From positions 1 through 7,415 of the forward strand of contig JAGHGS010000089.1 of the NCBI GenBank assembly GCA_017888105.1: a stretch of DNA of 7,415 nt, written 5' to 3'. The notes under the pieces were generated by a model. The model saw only the letters and a list, made by a program, of their open reading frames with translations. It was not told where the DNA came from and did no database searches. The DNA comes from Bacilli bacterium. GTDB taxonomy: Bacteria; Bacillota_I; Bacilli_A; RF39; UBA660. Below are positions 1 through 5,457 of this stretch, piece by piece. The translations under genes were made by a program, and so were the position numbers. How positions within the stretch are numbered: position 1 is the stretch's first letter; every line of letters starts with the position of its first letter.

Positions 1-1
1 G

Positions 2-97
2 AATTATAAAGAAAAAACCAAATTAAGTATGAACTCAATTCGGTTTCTATTAAATACTAATTTTGAAAAAGAAATTACTAAAATTTTATCTGTATAG
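2..97 (+). CDS. Possible C-terminal end of an upstream gene (partial)
   Basis: One frame is open from the window edge for 31 codons and closes with TAG at 95-97, while the other two forward frames hit stops within the first 25 bases or so. The peptide ends in FEKEITKILSV and resembles nothing I recognise. In DNA this AT-rich a 31-codon open run is only mildly unlikely by chance, so this may be a real gene tail or noise. No clear terminator follows; the next ~48 bases lead into the promoter of the following gene. Confidence 0.35.
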   Translation, partial: NYKEKTKLSMNSIRFLLNTNFEKEITKILSV

Positions 98-145
98 TTC
101 TTTTTACGATTTTATGAATTTATCCTGTTTGTAATAAATGATAAC

Positions 146-174
146 TTGATAAGAATATAAAAATATGGTAGAAT
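146..174 (+). promoter_or_regulatory. Sigma-A-type promoter of the 140-residue gene
   Basis: TTGATA (146-151) and TAGAAT (169-174) are separated by exactly 17 bases, each one or two mismatches from consensus. The predicted start of transcription is near 181, giving a leader of under 20 bases that contains the ribosome binding site AAGGGAG (186-192), six bases before the ATG at 199. Confidence 0.7.
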
Positions 175-198
175 ATTTGCTAATCAAGGGAGTTTTAT

Positions 199-621
199 AT
201 GAAAGAAAATTTTAATATCGAAGAATTAGAAGAATTATACTATTTATTAGCAGAAAGAGTAAATGAAAATATGCAAAATAATGTTAGAATTTATGTAATT
301 ATGCAAATTATTGCTAATAAGATAGCGAAACTTAGAAATAAGAAGTTATCTACTTTTTTGACATTATGGTTTGCTAAAGAAGAAATGTTGCGTTATAAAA
401 TTTCTTTAAAGTCTTGGATAGAATATTTTGATATTTTTATGGAGGCAATTGATGTAAATATGTTAGATTCAGAAAATATTTTGATTTTTTCTCAATATTT
501 AAAAAATGCAAAAGTTGAAATAAAGAGTCCAGTAGGTTCTGAGATTTATTTACAATGTATTCAAGAGATGGATGAAATGTTAATCACAATTAATTGTGAA
601 CAAGGTCAAGCAAGAAGATAA
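199..621 (+). CDS. Hypothetical protein, 140 residues, helical, single-gene unit
   Basis: I do not recognise this protein. It is preceded by AAGGGAG at good spacing from the ATG, has its own promoter and is closed by its own hairpin terminator, so it is very probably a real monocistronic gene. The sequence has no signal peptide or membrane segment and is rich in Glu, Lys, Leu, Ile and Asn, with a pattern suggesting several amphipathic helices: residues ~6-25, ~28-46, a central Trp-containing stretch LTLWFAKEEM near 55-64, and SWIEYFDIFMEAI near 72-84. The C-terminus ends in a basic ARR. No catalytic motif, zinc-binding cysteine set or recognisable helix-turn-helix is visible. A cytosolic helical protein is all that can be said; a small regulatory or phage-derived protein is possible but unsupported. 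Confidence 0.75.
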   Translation: MKENFNIEELEELYYLLAERVNENMQNNVRIYVIMQIIANKIAKLRNKKLSTFLTLWFAKEEMLRYKISLKSWIEYFDIFMEAIDVNMLDSENILIFSQYLKNAKVEIKSPVGSEIYLQCIQEMDEMLITINCEQGQARR

Positions 622-645
622 GCTACTTTATTGGGTAGCTTTTTC
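620..645 (+). terminator. Intrinsic terminator after the 140-residue gene
   Basis: AAGCTAC (620-626) pairs perfectly with GTAGCTT (635-641) around an 8-base loop and runs into a T-rich tract TTTTTC. The stem begins inside the TAA stop codon of the preceding gene. It separates this gene from the cluster starting at 749. Confidence 0.8.
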
Positions 646-701
646 TATGTTTAAAATTTTAAATTGTTACTGAGAATTATTAATCTTTTGAAATGAATAT
701 C

Positions 702-730
702 TTTATCTTTTTCTAAGTAAATGTTATACT
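702..730 (+). promoter_or_regulatory. Tentative promoter of the ASCH/HD/RelA-SpoT cluster
   Basis: A good -10 hexamer TATACT (725-730) lies 19 bases before the ATG at 749. The best -35 at 17-base spacing is TTTATC (702-707), which matches consensus poorly. The transcript would start near 737, right at the AGGTGGT ribosome binding site (737-743), giving a very short leader. The upstream terminator at 620-645 makes a promoter in this interval necessary, but its exact position is uncertain. Confidence 0.4.
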
Positions 731-748
731 TGATTTAGGTGGTATCAT

Positions 749-1666
749 ATGAAAGTACTTAGCATAAGAGAACCTTTTGCAACACTAATTAAAGAAAAGA
801 AAAAGTTAGTAGAAACAAGAAGCTTTAAAACTAACTATCGGGGAGAATTGTATATTCATGCTAGTGTTACAAAGATAGATAAAGAAACGAGAAATAGAAA
901 AGAGCTTTTCGATTTACTTGGTAATGAATCTTTCGATTTTGGTATGATTATTTGTAAATGTAGGTTAGTCAATTGTATTTATATGACAAAAGAATATGTA
1001 GAAGATATGAAAATAAATCATTTTGAGGAATATCTATGTGGTGAATATAAAGAGGGAAGATATGCTTGGATATTGGATAGTATTGAACCACTAGAAGAAC
1101 CAATAAAAGCAAAAGGACAACTTGGTATTTGGAATTATTATACGGAATTTGATGTTATGGAGTTTATGAGTGATATAGAGTATGGATGGGTAGATCAAGA
1201 TAATCAAAAACATATAGGTGATTATGATTCTTTTCCTTATCATTATAAATTACAAAGTCCAAAAGAAGTAATGAAAAATAAGTTAGGTGTTTGTTTTGAT
1301 CAAGTAGAACTGGAAAGATATTATTTTAAAGGATATTATATTAAAACTTATTTTATTATTTATTATGATGATAATAATTATCCAAATCATACTTTTTTAA
1401 CTTTTCAGAAAAATAATAAATATTACTGGTTTGAACATTCATGGGAAGCTTATAGAGGAATTCATGAATATAATACTTTAAATGAATTATTTGATGATGT
1501 TAAGAGAAAGTTTATAGAAACATTATTAAATAGTGATTATACTTTAGAAAATTTAGCAATGTATGAATATCAGAAACCTGATTATTATATTTTGATGATC
1601 GATTTTTATAAGCATTGTGAAAAAGGAAAAGAAATCAATTTTAAAAGTTTGGAGAATGAGTTATGA
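749..1666 (+). CDS. ASCH domain fused to a transglutaminase-like domain
   Basis: Residues 1-131 form an ASCH domain, a PUA-like fold associated with RNA or modified-nucleoside binding. It opens with LSIREPFATLI and carries an ASCH signature variant KKKLVETR (17-24), in which the usual glycine of GxKxxExR is Lys17 while Lys19, Glu22 and Arg24 are kept. It continues with YRGELYIHAS (30-39) and ends in GQLGIWNYY, as stand-alone ASCH proteins do. Residues ~139-260 look like a transglutaminase-like cysteine-protease fold: GVCFDQ with Cys182, HTFL with His214 and FEHSW with Glu229 form a plausible catalytic triad. A C-terminal tail of ~45 residues follows. There is no signal peptide, so it should be cytosolic. 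AGGTGGT precedes the ATG. The stop overlaps the next gene's start as ATGA, implying coupling to the HD protein. The ASCH call is firm; the second domain is inferred from motif order, and its substrate is unknown. Confidence 0.85.
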   Translation: MKVLSIREPFATLIKEKKKLVETRSFKTNYRGELYIHASVTKIDKETRNRKELFDLLGNESFDFGMIICKCRLVNCIYMTKEYVEDMKINHFEEYLCGEYKEGRYAWILDSIEPLEEPIKAKGQLGIWNYYTEFDVMEFMSDIEYGWVDQDNQKHIGDYDSFPYHYKLQSPKEVMKNKLGVCFDQVELERYYFKGYYIKTYFIIYYDDNNYPNHTFLTFQKNNKYYWFEHSWEAYRGIHEYNTLNELFDDVKRKFIETLLNSDYTLENLAMYEYQKPDYYILMIDFYKHCEKGKEINFKSLENEL

Positions 1667-2364
1667 TCGAGGAAGTTAAGAGTCAAGTTTCTTTGTTATT
1701 AGATAAAGATAAAAGTGGTCATGGAATGGATCATATTAATAGAGTTTTAGATTTATCTTTAAGATTTGCTTTAGATGAGAATGCTAATTTAGAAGTAGTA
1801 TCATTGATTGCACTACTTCATGATGTTGATGATTATAAATTGTTTGGCATGGATTATGCCAATCATTTAACAAATGCTAGAGCAATAATGAATCATTGTG
1901 GTTTTAATTCTGATATTCAAAAAGAGGTGTGTTCTGCTCTTAGATGTATTGGCTATAGCAAACGTTTAAAAGGGTTTGCTCCAGATACAATAGAAGGTAT
2001 GGTTGTATCTGATGCAGATATGTGTGATGCATTAGGTGCGAATGGTATTTTAAGAGAATATGCTTATTGTATGAATCATAATAAACCATTTTTTGATAAA
2101 AATGATTTTCCTACTGATGAATTTATGAAAACAGAAACAGGAAGTATGTGTGCAAATAGTAGTGTAAGTCATATGTTTGAAAAAATATTGAAGTTAAGAG
2201 GAATGATGCTTACAGAAAGTGGTAAGAGGGAATCAGAAATTAGAGAAAAAGTAGTAATTGATTTTTTGTATCAGCTATTTAGGGAAGAAAATGCTATTGA
2301 ATGGAAAAATTATTTAGATGGGTATTTAGATAATCGAAAATTAGTATTAAAAAAAGATTGTTAA
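1663..2364 (+). CDS. HD-domain phosphohydrolase (YedJ/YpgQ-like)
   Basis: This 233-residue cytosolic protein has the metal-binding residues of an HD hydrolase in the expected order: His24 in GHGMDHINRV, His53-Asp54 in ALLHDVDD and Asp117 in VSDADMCDALGANGI. The last motif and the GHGxDH start are typical of the YedJ/YpgQ branch, whose members hydrolyse nucleotides or pyrophosphate-containing compounds using a divalent metal. Length fits the family (about 190-235 residues) and no membrane segment is present. The ATG overlaps the stop of the ASCH fusion gene by four bases, with GGAG at 1651-1654 as ribosome binding site, so the two should be translated together. The next gene, a RelA/SpoT-type protein, follows after 16 bases. 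That pairing suggests a nucleotide made by one and removed by the other, but the domain is not of the MESH1/SpoT hydrolase type, so alarmone specificity is speculation. Confidence 0.88.
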   Translation: MIEEVKSQVSLLLDKDKSGHGMDHINRVLDLSLRFALDENANLEVVSLIALLHDVDDYKLFGMDYANHLTNARAIMNHCGFNSDIQKEVCSALRCIGYSKRLKGFAPDTIEGMVVSDADMCDALGANGILREYAYCMNHNKPFFDKNDFPTDEFMKTETGSMCANSSVSHMFEKILKLRGMMLTESGKRESEIREKVVIDFLYQLFREENAIEWKNYLDGYLDNRKLVLKKDC

Positions 2365-2380
2365 ATATTGGAGGAAAAAT

Positions 2381-2869
2381 ATGGATTCGTTTGAAAGTTT
2401 ATTAAATGCTGCTAATTTAATGAAAATGAATTTGGAGGAAGCTATATTAAAATTATTATATCAAAATTACGGAAAGCCATTTTTGCTTGAAAGTAGAATA
2501 AAAAGTGTAGACAAAATAAAATTGAAACAAAAATTGCAAATAAAAAAAGGATATGTCGGAAGTATTAATTGTTTGGTTCCAGATATTATAGGCTTTAGAA
2601 TTTCTGTTGATTGTGAACAAGACATAGAAGATGTAAAAAAGATTTTTTCTCAAAATTGGAATGATTTTGGTGAGCGTATATGTATGGTGTTTGATTATAT
2701 TAAAAATCCTAAGTCAAGTGGCTTTAAAGCTATTACCCTTCAATATCGTGTTGTATCTGATTTTTCTAGGGAAATTCCTTATGAAATTCAAATAATGACT
2801 AAACAGATGCGAGATTGGACAAATAAAACCCATTTGGAATATGATAAAAAGAAATATAAAGGGCTTTAA
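2381..2869 (+). CDS. Small divergent RelA/SpoT-type nucleotide pyrophosphokinase
   Basis: The 162 residues comprise a single synthetase (RelA_SpoT) domain with no hydrolase, TGS or ACT domain, as in small alarmone synthetases, which move pyrophosphate from ATP to GTP/GDP. Motifs appear in order: ESRIKSVDKIKLKQKL (37-52, the basic ATP-binding stretch), DIIGFRI (68-74, Asp68 as metal ligand), DYIKNPKSSGFKAI (105-118, nucleotide-acceptor region), EIQIMTKQMRDW (135-146, Glu135 and Gln137) and THLEYDKK (150-157). The acceptor motif, normally NGYRSLH, reads SGFKAIT: Tyr becomes Phe115 and His becomes Thr119, so guanine stacking and substrate choice may differ. It is shorter than RelQ/RelP-type enzymes (~210 residues), lacking their C-terminal tetramerisation helices. 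GGAGG (2370-2374) precedes the ATG at ideal distance. Sixteen bases separate it from the HD gene, indicating one operon. It could be an active synthetase, a toxSAS-like enzyme acting on another acceptor, or an inactive relative. Confidence 0.82.
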   Translation: MDSFESLLNAANLMKMNLEEAILKLLYQNYGKPFLLESRIKSVDKIKLKQKLQIKKGYVGSINCLVPDIIGFRISVDCEQDIEDVKKIFSQNWNDFGERICMVFDYIKNPKSSGFKAITLQYRVVSDFSREIPYEIQIMTKQMRDWTNKTHLEYDKKKYKGL

Positions 2870-2897
2870 AATAATTAGAAAATATAGGTGAATAGTT

Positions 2898-3231
2898 ATG
2901 AATAAACAATATGTAGAAGATTGGTTAAATAAATTAAAAGATTATTGGTTTAATAAAGATATAAATGGTGCTGTATCTTTATTTAAATATACTAATTTTT
3001 ATCAAGAAACTCCTTTTATGAAACCTTATACTAGTTTAGAAGAAATAGAAAATGAATGGCAATGAAGATATTAAAGAGATTCATTTTAAAATATTAGCTA
3101 TAGATAGATATACCGTCATTGTGGAATGGATATTAAAGCAAAATAATGATTTCTATGATGGTATTTATGAAATTAAGTTTAATGACAAGTTAGAATGTAT
3201 TTATTTTAAAAGTTGGGAGATGGTTGAATGA
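2898..3231 (+). pseudogene. NTF2/SnoaL-like protein gene broken by a frameshift
   Basis: AGGTG (2886-2890) and an ATG at 2898 start a frame reading MNKQYVEDWLNKLKDYW, then a stretch with FYQETPF, and stopping at TGA 3063-3065 after 55 codons. From about 3058 a second frame continues without a gap in sense: NEDIKEIHFKILAID, VIVEWIL, FYDGIYEIKFN and CIYFKSWEM, ending with TGA at 3229-3231. Together the halves give the layout of a small NTF2-like (SnoaL-type) alpha+beta barrel of ~115 residues. The frames differ by a net loss of two bases or gain of one near 3057-3066, and family spacing suggests a few codons are missing there, so a small deletion is likelier than an insertion. The gene follows the RelA/SpoT gene by 28 bases and was probably the last member of that operon. 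A sequencing error is the alternative. Confidence 0.75.
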
Positions 3232-3770
3232 AAGATTTAATGATTAGAAGTAGTGCAGAGAAATTTCTTACATTTAAGGTAGATGAAAAAGAAAAAGGGA
3301 TTCAAGTTCGTTATGAAAATGAAACCTTATGGATGAGGCAAAAAGCGATGGCGGAGTTATTTGATGTTGAGCAGCCTGCTATTGCTAAACATTTAATTAA
3401 TATTTATAATGAAAAAGAATTAGAGAAGAATTCAACTTATTCCAAAATGGAATTAGTTCAAAAATAAGGCAATAGAAACGTTAAAAGAAATGTTATAATT
3501 TAGATGCTATCATTTCAGTAGGATATAGACTAAATTCTGTGAGAGCAACCCAATTTAGAAGATGGGCAACTGGAGTTTTAAGAACATTTACAATTCAAGG
3601 TTATGTTTTAGATAAGGAAAGAATGAAAAACGGTTCTTTCATTAACCAAGATTATTTTGACAAGTTGCTTTAAAGCTTTAAGTAAATTTGAAAAATATCG
3701 AGTTAAGCAAGATAGATTATATAAATCAGATTTTGATTTGTTACTAGAAGAAACCAAAAAGATGGGATAA
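3228..3770 (+). pseudogene. rhuM: RhuM-family gene, decayed by nonsense codon, frameshift and internal deletion
   Basis: The intact first 79 codons (3228-3467) match the N-terminus of RhuM-family proteins: SSAEKFLTF, ETLWMRQKAMAELFDV, AIAKHLINIYNEKELE and STYSKMELVQK. This part resembles the Bro-N/antirepressor-type DNA-binding domain. TAA at 3465-3467 stands where a Glu codon is expected, because the same frame continues GNRNVKRNV. The reading then moves to another frame at about 3494 (loss of one base modulo three), giving YNLDAIISVGYR, RATQFRRWATGVLR and NQDYFDKLL, which stops at 3671-3673. A last piece in the original frame from 3675 reads FEKYRVKQDRLYKSDFD and ends at TAA 3768-3770, matching the extreme C-terminus of the family. 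Well over 100 residues normally lying between these two segments are absent. Full-length members have ~330 residues. RhuM proteins occur sporadically in accessory islands and their biochemical role is unknown. The start overlaps the preceding pseudogene by ATGA. Confidence 0.88.
3667..3682 (+). repeat. Short tandem repeat at the RhuM deletion junction
   Basis: GCTTTAAA (3667-3674) is followed directly by GCTTTAAG (3675-3682). The repeat sits exactly where the middle part of RhuM is missing: the first copy ends the segment reading YFDKLL and the second begins the segment reading ALSKFEKYR. It may mark the point of recombination or slippage that removed the interior, but it is only eight bases in AT-rich DNA. 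Confidence 0.5.
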
Positions 3771-3797
3771 ATATTAGTTTTAAATCTCTTGTTTTTT

Positions 3798-3806
3798 TGC
3801 TATAAT
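3798..3806 (+). promoter_or_regulatory. Extended -10 promoter of the carboxypeptidase/two-component operon
   Basis: TGCTATAAT is a perfect extended -10 (TGN plus consensus TATAAT at 3801-3806). At 17-base spacing the -35 position reads TTTTAA (3778-3783), which is weak, as is common for extended -10 promoters. Seven consecutive T residues (3792-3798) fill the spacer. Transcription should begin near 3812, which places the first in-frame ATG at 3815 essentially at the 5' end of the mRNA. Confidence 0.7.
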
Positions 3807-3817
3807 ATTTTAGTATG

Positions 3818-3825
3818 AAGAGGGA
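3818..3825 (+). promoter_or_regulatory. Ribosome binding site that selects the ATG at 3830
   Basis: AAGAGGGA lies four bases before the ATG at 3830 but downstream of the alternative in-frame ATG at 3815. The upstream ATG has only promoter sequence before it and no ribosome binding site. The downstream start also gives a cleaner signal peptide beginning MKK. Confidence 0.7.
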
Positions 3826-3829
3826 TACT

Positions 3830-4801
3830 ATGAAAAAGATACTTTTATTACTCGTTTGCTTTTTTCCGATTGGTGTAGATGCCTTAGATATGCCAGAGAT
3901 CAATAGTGAGGCTGCCATTGTTTATGATATCGATGCTGATACAGTTATATTAGATAAAAATAGTGATGAAATACGTAGTATTGCTAGTTTAACTAAAATT
4001 ATGACAGTATTAACTGCCATAGAAAATATCGATGATTTTAATGCTACTGTTACTATTACTAGGGAAATGTTAGCGGGTATTTATTGGAATGCTTCCGTTG
4101 CGGGACTAAAGTCTGGTGATACCGTAACTTACATGGATTTGTTATATGCTGCAATCCTTCCAAGTGGGGCTGATGCTACTCAAGTTCTTGCGTATGCTGT
4201 AAGTGGCAGTGTTGATGAATTTGTTTCTTTGATGAATGAACTTGCAACTGGGATAGGGGCTACAAATACTCACTATGTTAATACGACTGGGCTTGATCAA
4301 GAGGGTGCTTACTCAACCGCTCATGACCAATTACTTATTTTATCTTATGCTTTAGAAAATCCAATATTTAAAATTGTTTATACGACAAAAAGTTATACTT
4401 TAAGTAATGGCTTGGAAGTGCAAGCAACTGTTAATAGATATAATGAAGTTTTGAATTTGGATACTTCGAAAATTATTGGAAGTAAAACAGGAAATACAAC
4501 CAATGCTGGTTTATGTATGTCAGCTTTATTTTATCATGAAGATCATGAGATGATCCTTATTACACTAGGTGCAGAAGTAATCGAAGATGTTCCTTATAAT
4601 TTGATGGATACGCTTACTCTTATTGATTATGTGAATATGAATTATGAGATACCAGTTGAAGAAGTTGTAGTGGTTAGTGAGCCTTCGGTTGTCAGTGATG
4701 TAGAGGCACCTTCTTTTTCAGTTCATTATGAAGTAGTAATTATTGCTGTTGTTTTAATATTTTTAGCTACTCTTCTCTTCTGTAGGAGAGTGAAGAAATG
4801 A
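3830..4801 (+). CDS. D-alanyl-D-alanine carboxypeptidase, S11 family, C-terminal membrane anchor
   Basis: This 323-residue penicillin-binding enzyme trims the terminal D-Ala from peptidoglycan stem peptides outside the membrane. Residues 1-18 are a signal peptide (MKK, then a hydrophobic core, then GVDA). The catalytic SxxK is SLTK (53-56, Ser53 nucleophile) and KTG is at 219-221 in GSKTGNT. The second motif, usually SxN, reads SGA (112-114) in LPSGADAT, so the Asn is replaced by Ala. The beta-rich C-terminal domain of classical PBP5 is absent: after the catalytic domain come a short acidic Val/Ser/Pro-rich linker and a membrane segment (302-318) ending in RRVKK, so the enzyme is probably tethered by that segment after signal cleavage. 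I start it at 3830 rather than 3815 because of the ribosome binding site and promoter positions. Its stop overlaps the response regulator start by ATGA, linking wall trimming to the two-component system in one operon. Confidence 0.92.
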   Translation: MKKILLLLVCFFPIGVDALDMPEINSEAAIVYDIDADTVILDKNSDEIRSIASLTKIMTVLTAIENIDDFNATVTITREMLAGIYWNASVAGLKSGDTVTYMDLLYAAILPSGADATQVLAYAVSGSVDEFVSLMNELATGIGATNTHYVNTTGLDQEGAYSTAHDQLLILSYALENPIFKIVYTTKSYTLSNGLEVQATVNRYNEVLNLDTSKIIGSKTGNTTNAGLCMSALFYHEDHEMILITLGAEVIEDVPYNLMDTLTLIDYVNMNYEIPVEEVVVVSEPSVVSDVEAPSFSVHYEVVIIAVVLIFLATLLFCRRVKK

Positions 4802-5457
4802 AAATATTTATTGTGGAAGATGAACCTAAAATTCGTGAGGAACTAAAAATTCTTTTAGAGAGTGAAGGTTATCAAGTAGAGGCATTGTCTTCTTTTCAAA
4901 ATGTTGTTCAAGACATTATTAAACAAGAATATGATTTATTATTATTAGATATTAATTTGCCAAATGAAAATGGATTTATGATTTGCAAAGAGATCAAAAA
5001 ACATAGACAAACGCCAATTATTTTTGTTACGAGTAGAAATACGGAAGAAGATGAGTTAAATAGTATCCTTTCTGGTGGTGATGATTTTGTTACAAAGCCA
5101 TATAATAAATATATTTTAATGGAAAAGATAAGAAGAGCATTAAAACTACATGATCCAACTCGTTATAAAGAGTTAGTTGTTCATGAAGTTGTGCTTGATC
5201 TTCATTTTTCTGTTGTTAAATATCATGATCAAGAAGTAGAATTAACTCGAAATGAATTTCGAATTTTGTATTACTTGTTTTTAAATGCAGGAATTGTTTT
5301 AAGTAAAGAAAAATTAATTGAGTATCTTTGGAATGATGAGTACTATTTAGATGAGACAATATTACTTGTTAATATTAATCGTTTGAGAAAAAAGTTAGAT
5401 GATATTGGACTAAGTGATTTTGTTAAGACAAAAAGGGGAGTGGGATATTTTATATGA
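4798..5457 (+). CDS. OmpR-family response regulator (BceR/GraR-like), first copy
   Basis: The 219 residues have a receiver domain (1-~118) with acidic Glu7/Asp8, phosphoacceptor Asp51 in LLLLDINLP, Thr78 and Lys100 in VTKPYN. A winged-helix DNA-binding domain (~125-219) follows, with ELTRNEFRILYYL, the recognition-helix region ILLVNINRLRKKL and the terminal hairpin TKRGVGYFI. The wording VTSRNTEEDE and GGDDFVTKPYN is typical of regulators paired with short intramembrane-sensing kinases of the BceS/GraS group, which control responses to cell-wall antibiotics and antimicrobial peptides. Both its start (with the carboxypeptidase) and its end (with the kinase) are ATGA overlaps, so it lacks its own promoter and is translationally coupled. 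Its target promoter cannot be determined here; the carboxypeptidase operon itself is a candidate. Confidence 0.93.
   Translation: MKIFIVEDEPKIREELKILLESEGYQVEALSSFQNVVQDIIKQEYDLLLLDINLPNENGFMICKEIKKHRQTPIIFVTSRNTEEDELNSILSGGDDFVTKPYNKYILMEKIRRALKLHDPTRYKELVVHEVVLDLHFSVVKYHDQEVELTRNEFRILYYLFLNAGIVLSKEKLIEYLWNDEYYLDETILLVNINRLRKKLDDIGLSDFVKTKRGVGYFI

Noticed and set aside
15..46. Imperfect hairpin AAACC-AATT / AATT-GGTTT
   Set aside because: It has one mismatch, a 12-base loop and no following T tract, and lies within a possible coding tail, so there is no support for a terminator or attachment site.
2456..2653. Minus-strand open frame of 65 codons
   Set aside because: It lies wholly inside the RelA/SpoT-like gene, whose motifs are clear; the Phe/Tyr/Ile-rich product is the usual antisense reading of AT-rich coding DNA.
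3764..3798. Possible terminator after the RhuM remnant (GGGAT pairing with ATCTC before a T tract)
   Set aside because: The stem has only five pairs, one of them G-T, with a long loop, and the T tract is better explained as promoter spacer.
3468..3829. Search for a separate intact gene between the RhuM N-terminal frame and the carboxypeptidase
   Set aside because: All coding signal in this interval belongs to displaced pieces of RhuM; the last ~60 bases hold only the promoter and ribosome binding site.
3703..3918. Minus-strand open frame of 71 codons
   Set aside because: It runs antisense across the RhuM remnant, the carboxypeptidase promoter and the signal peptide region, with no ribosome binding site or recognisable product.
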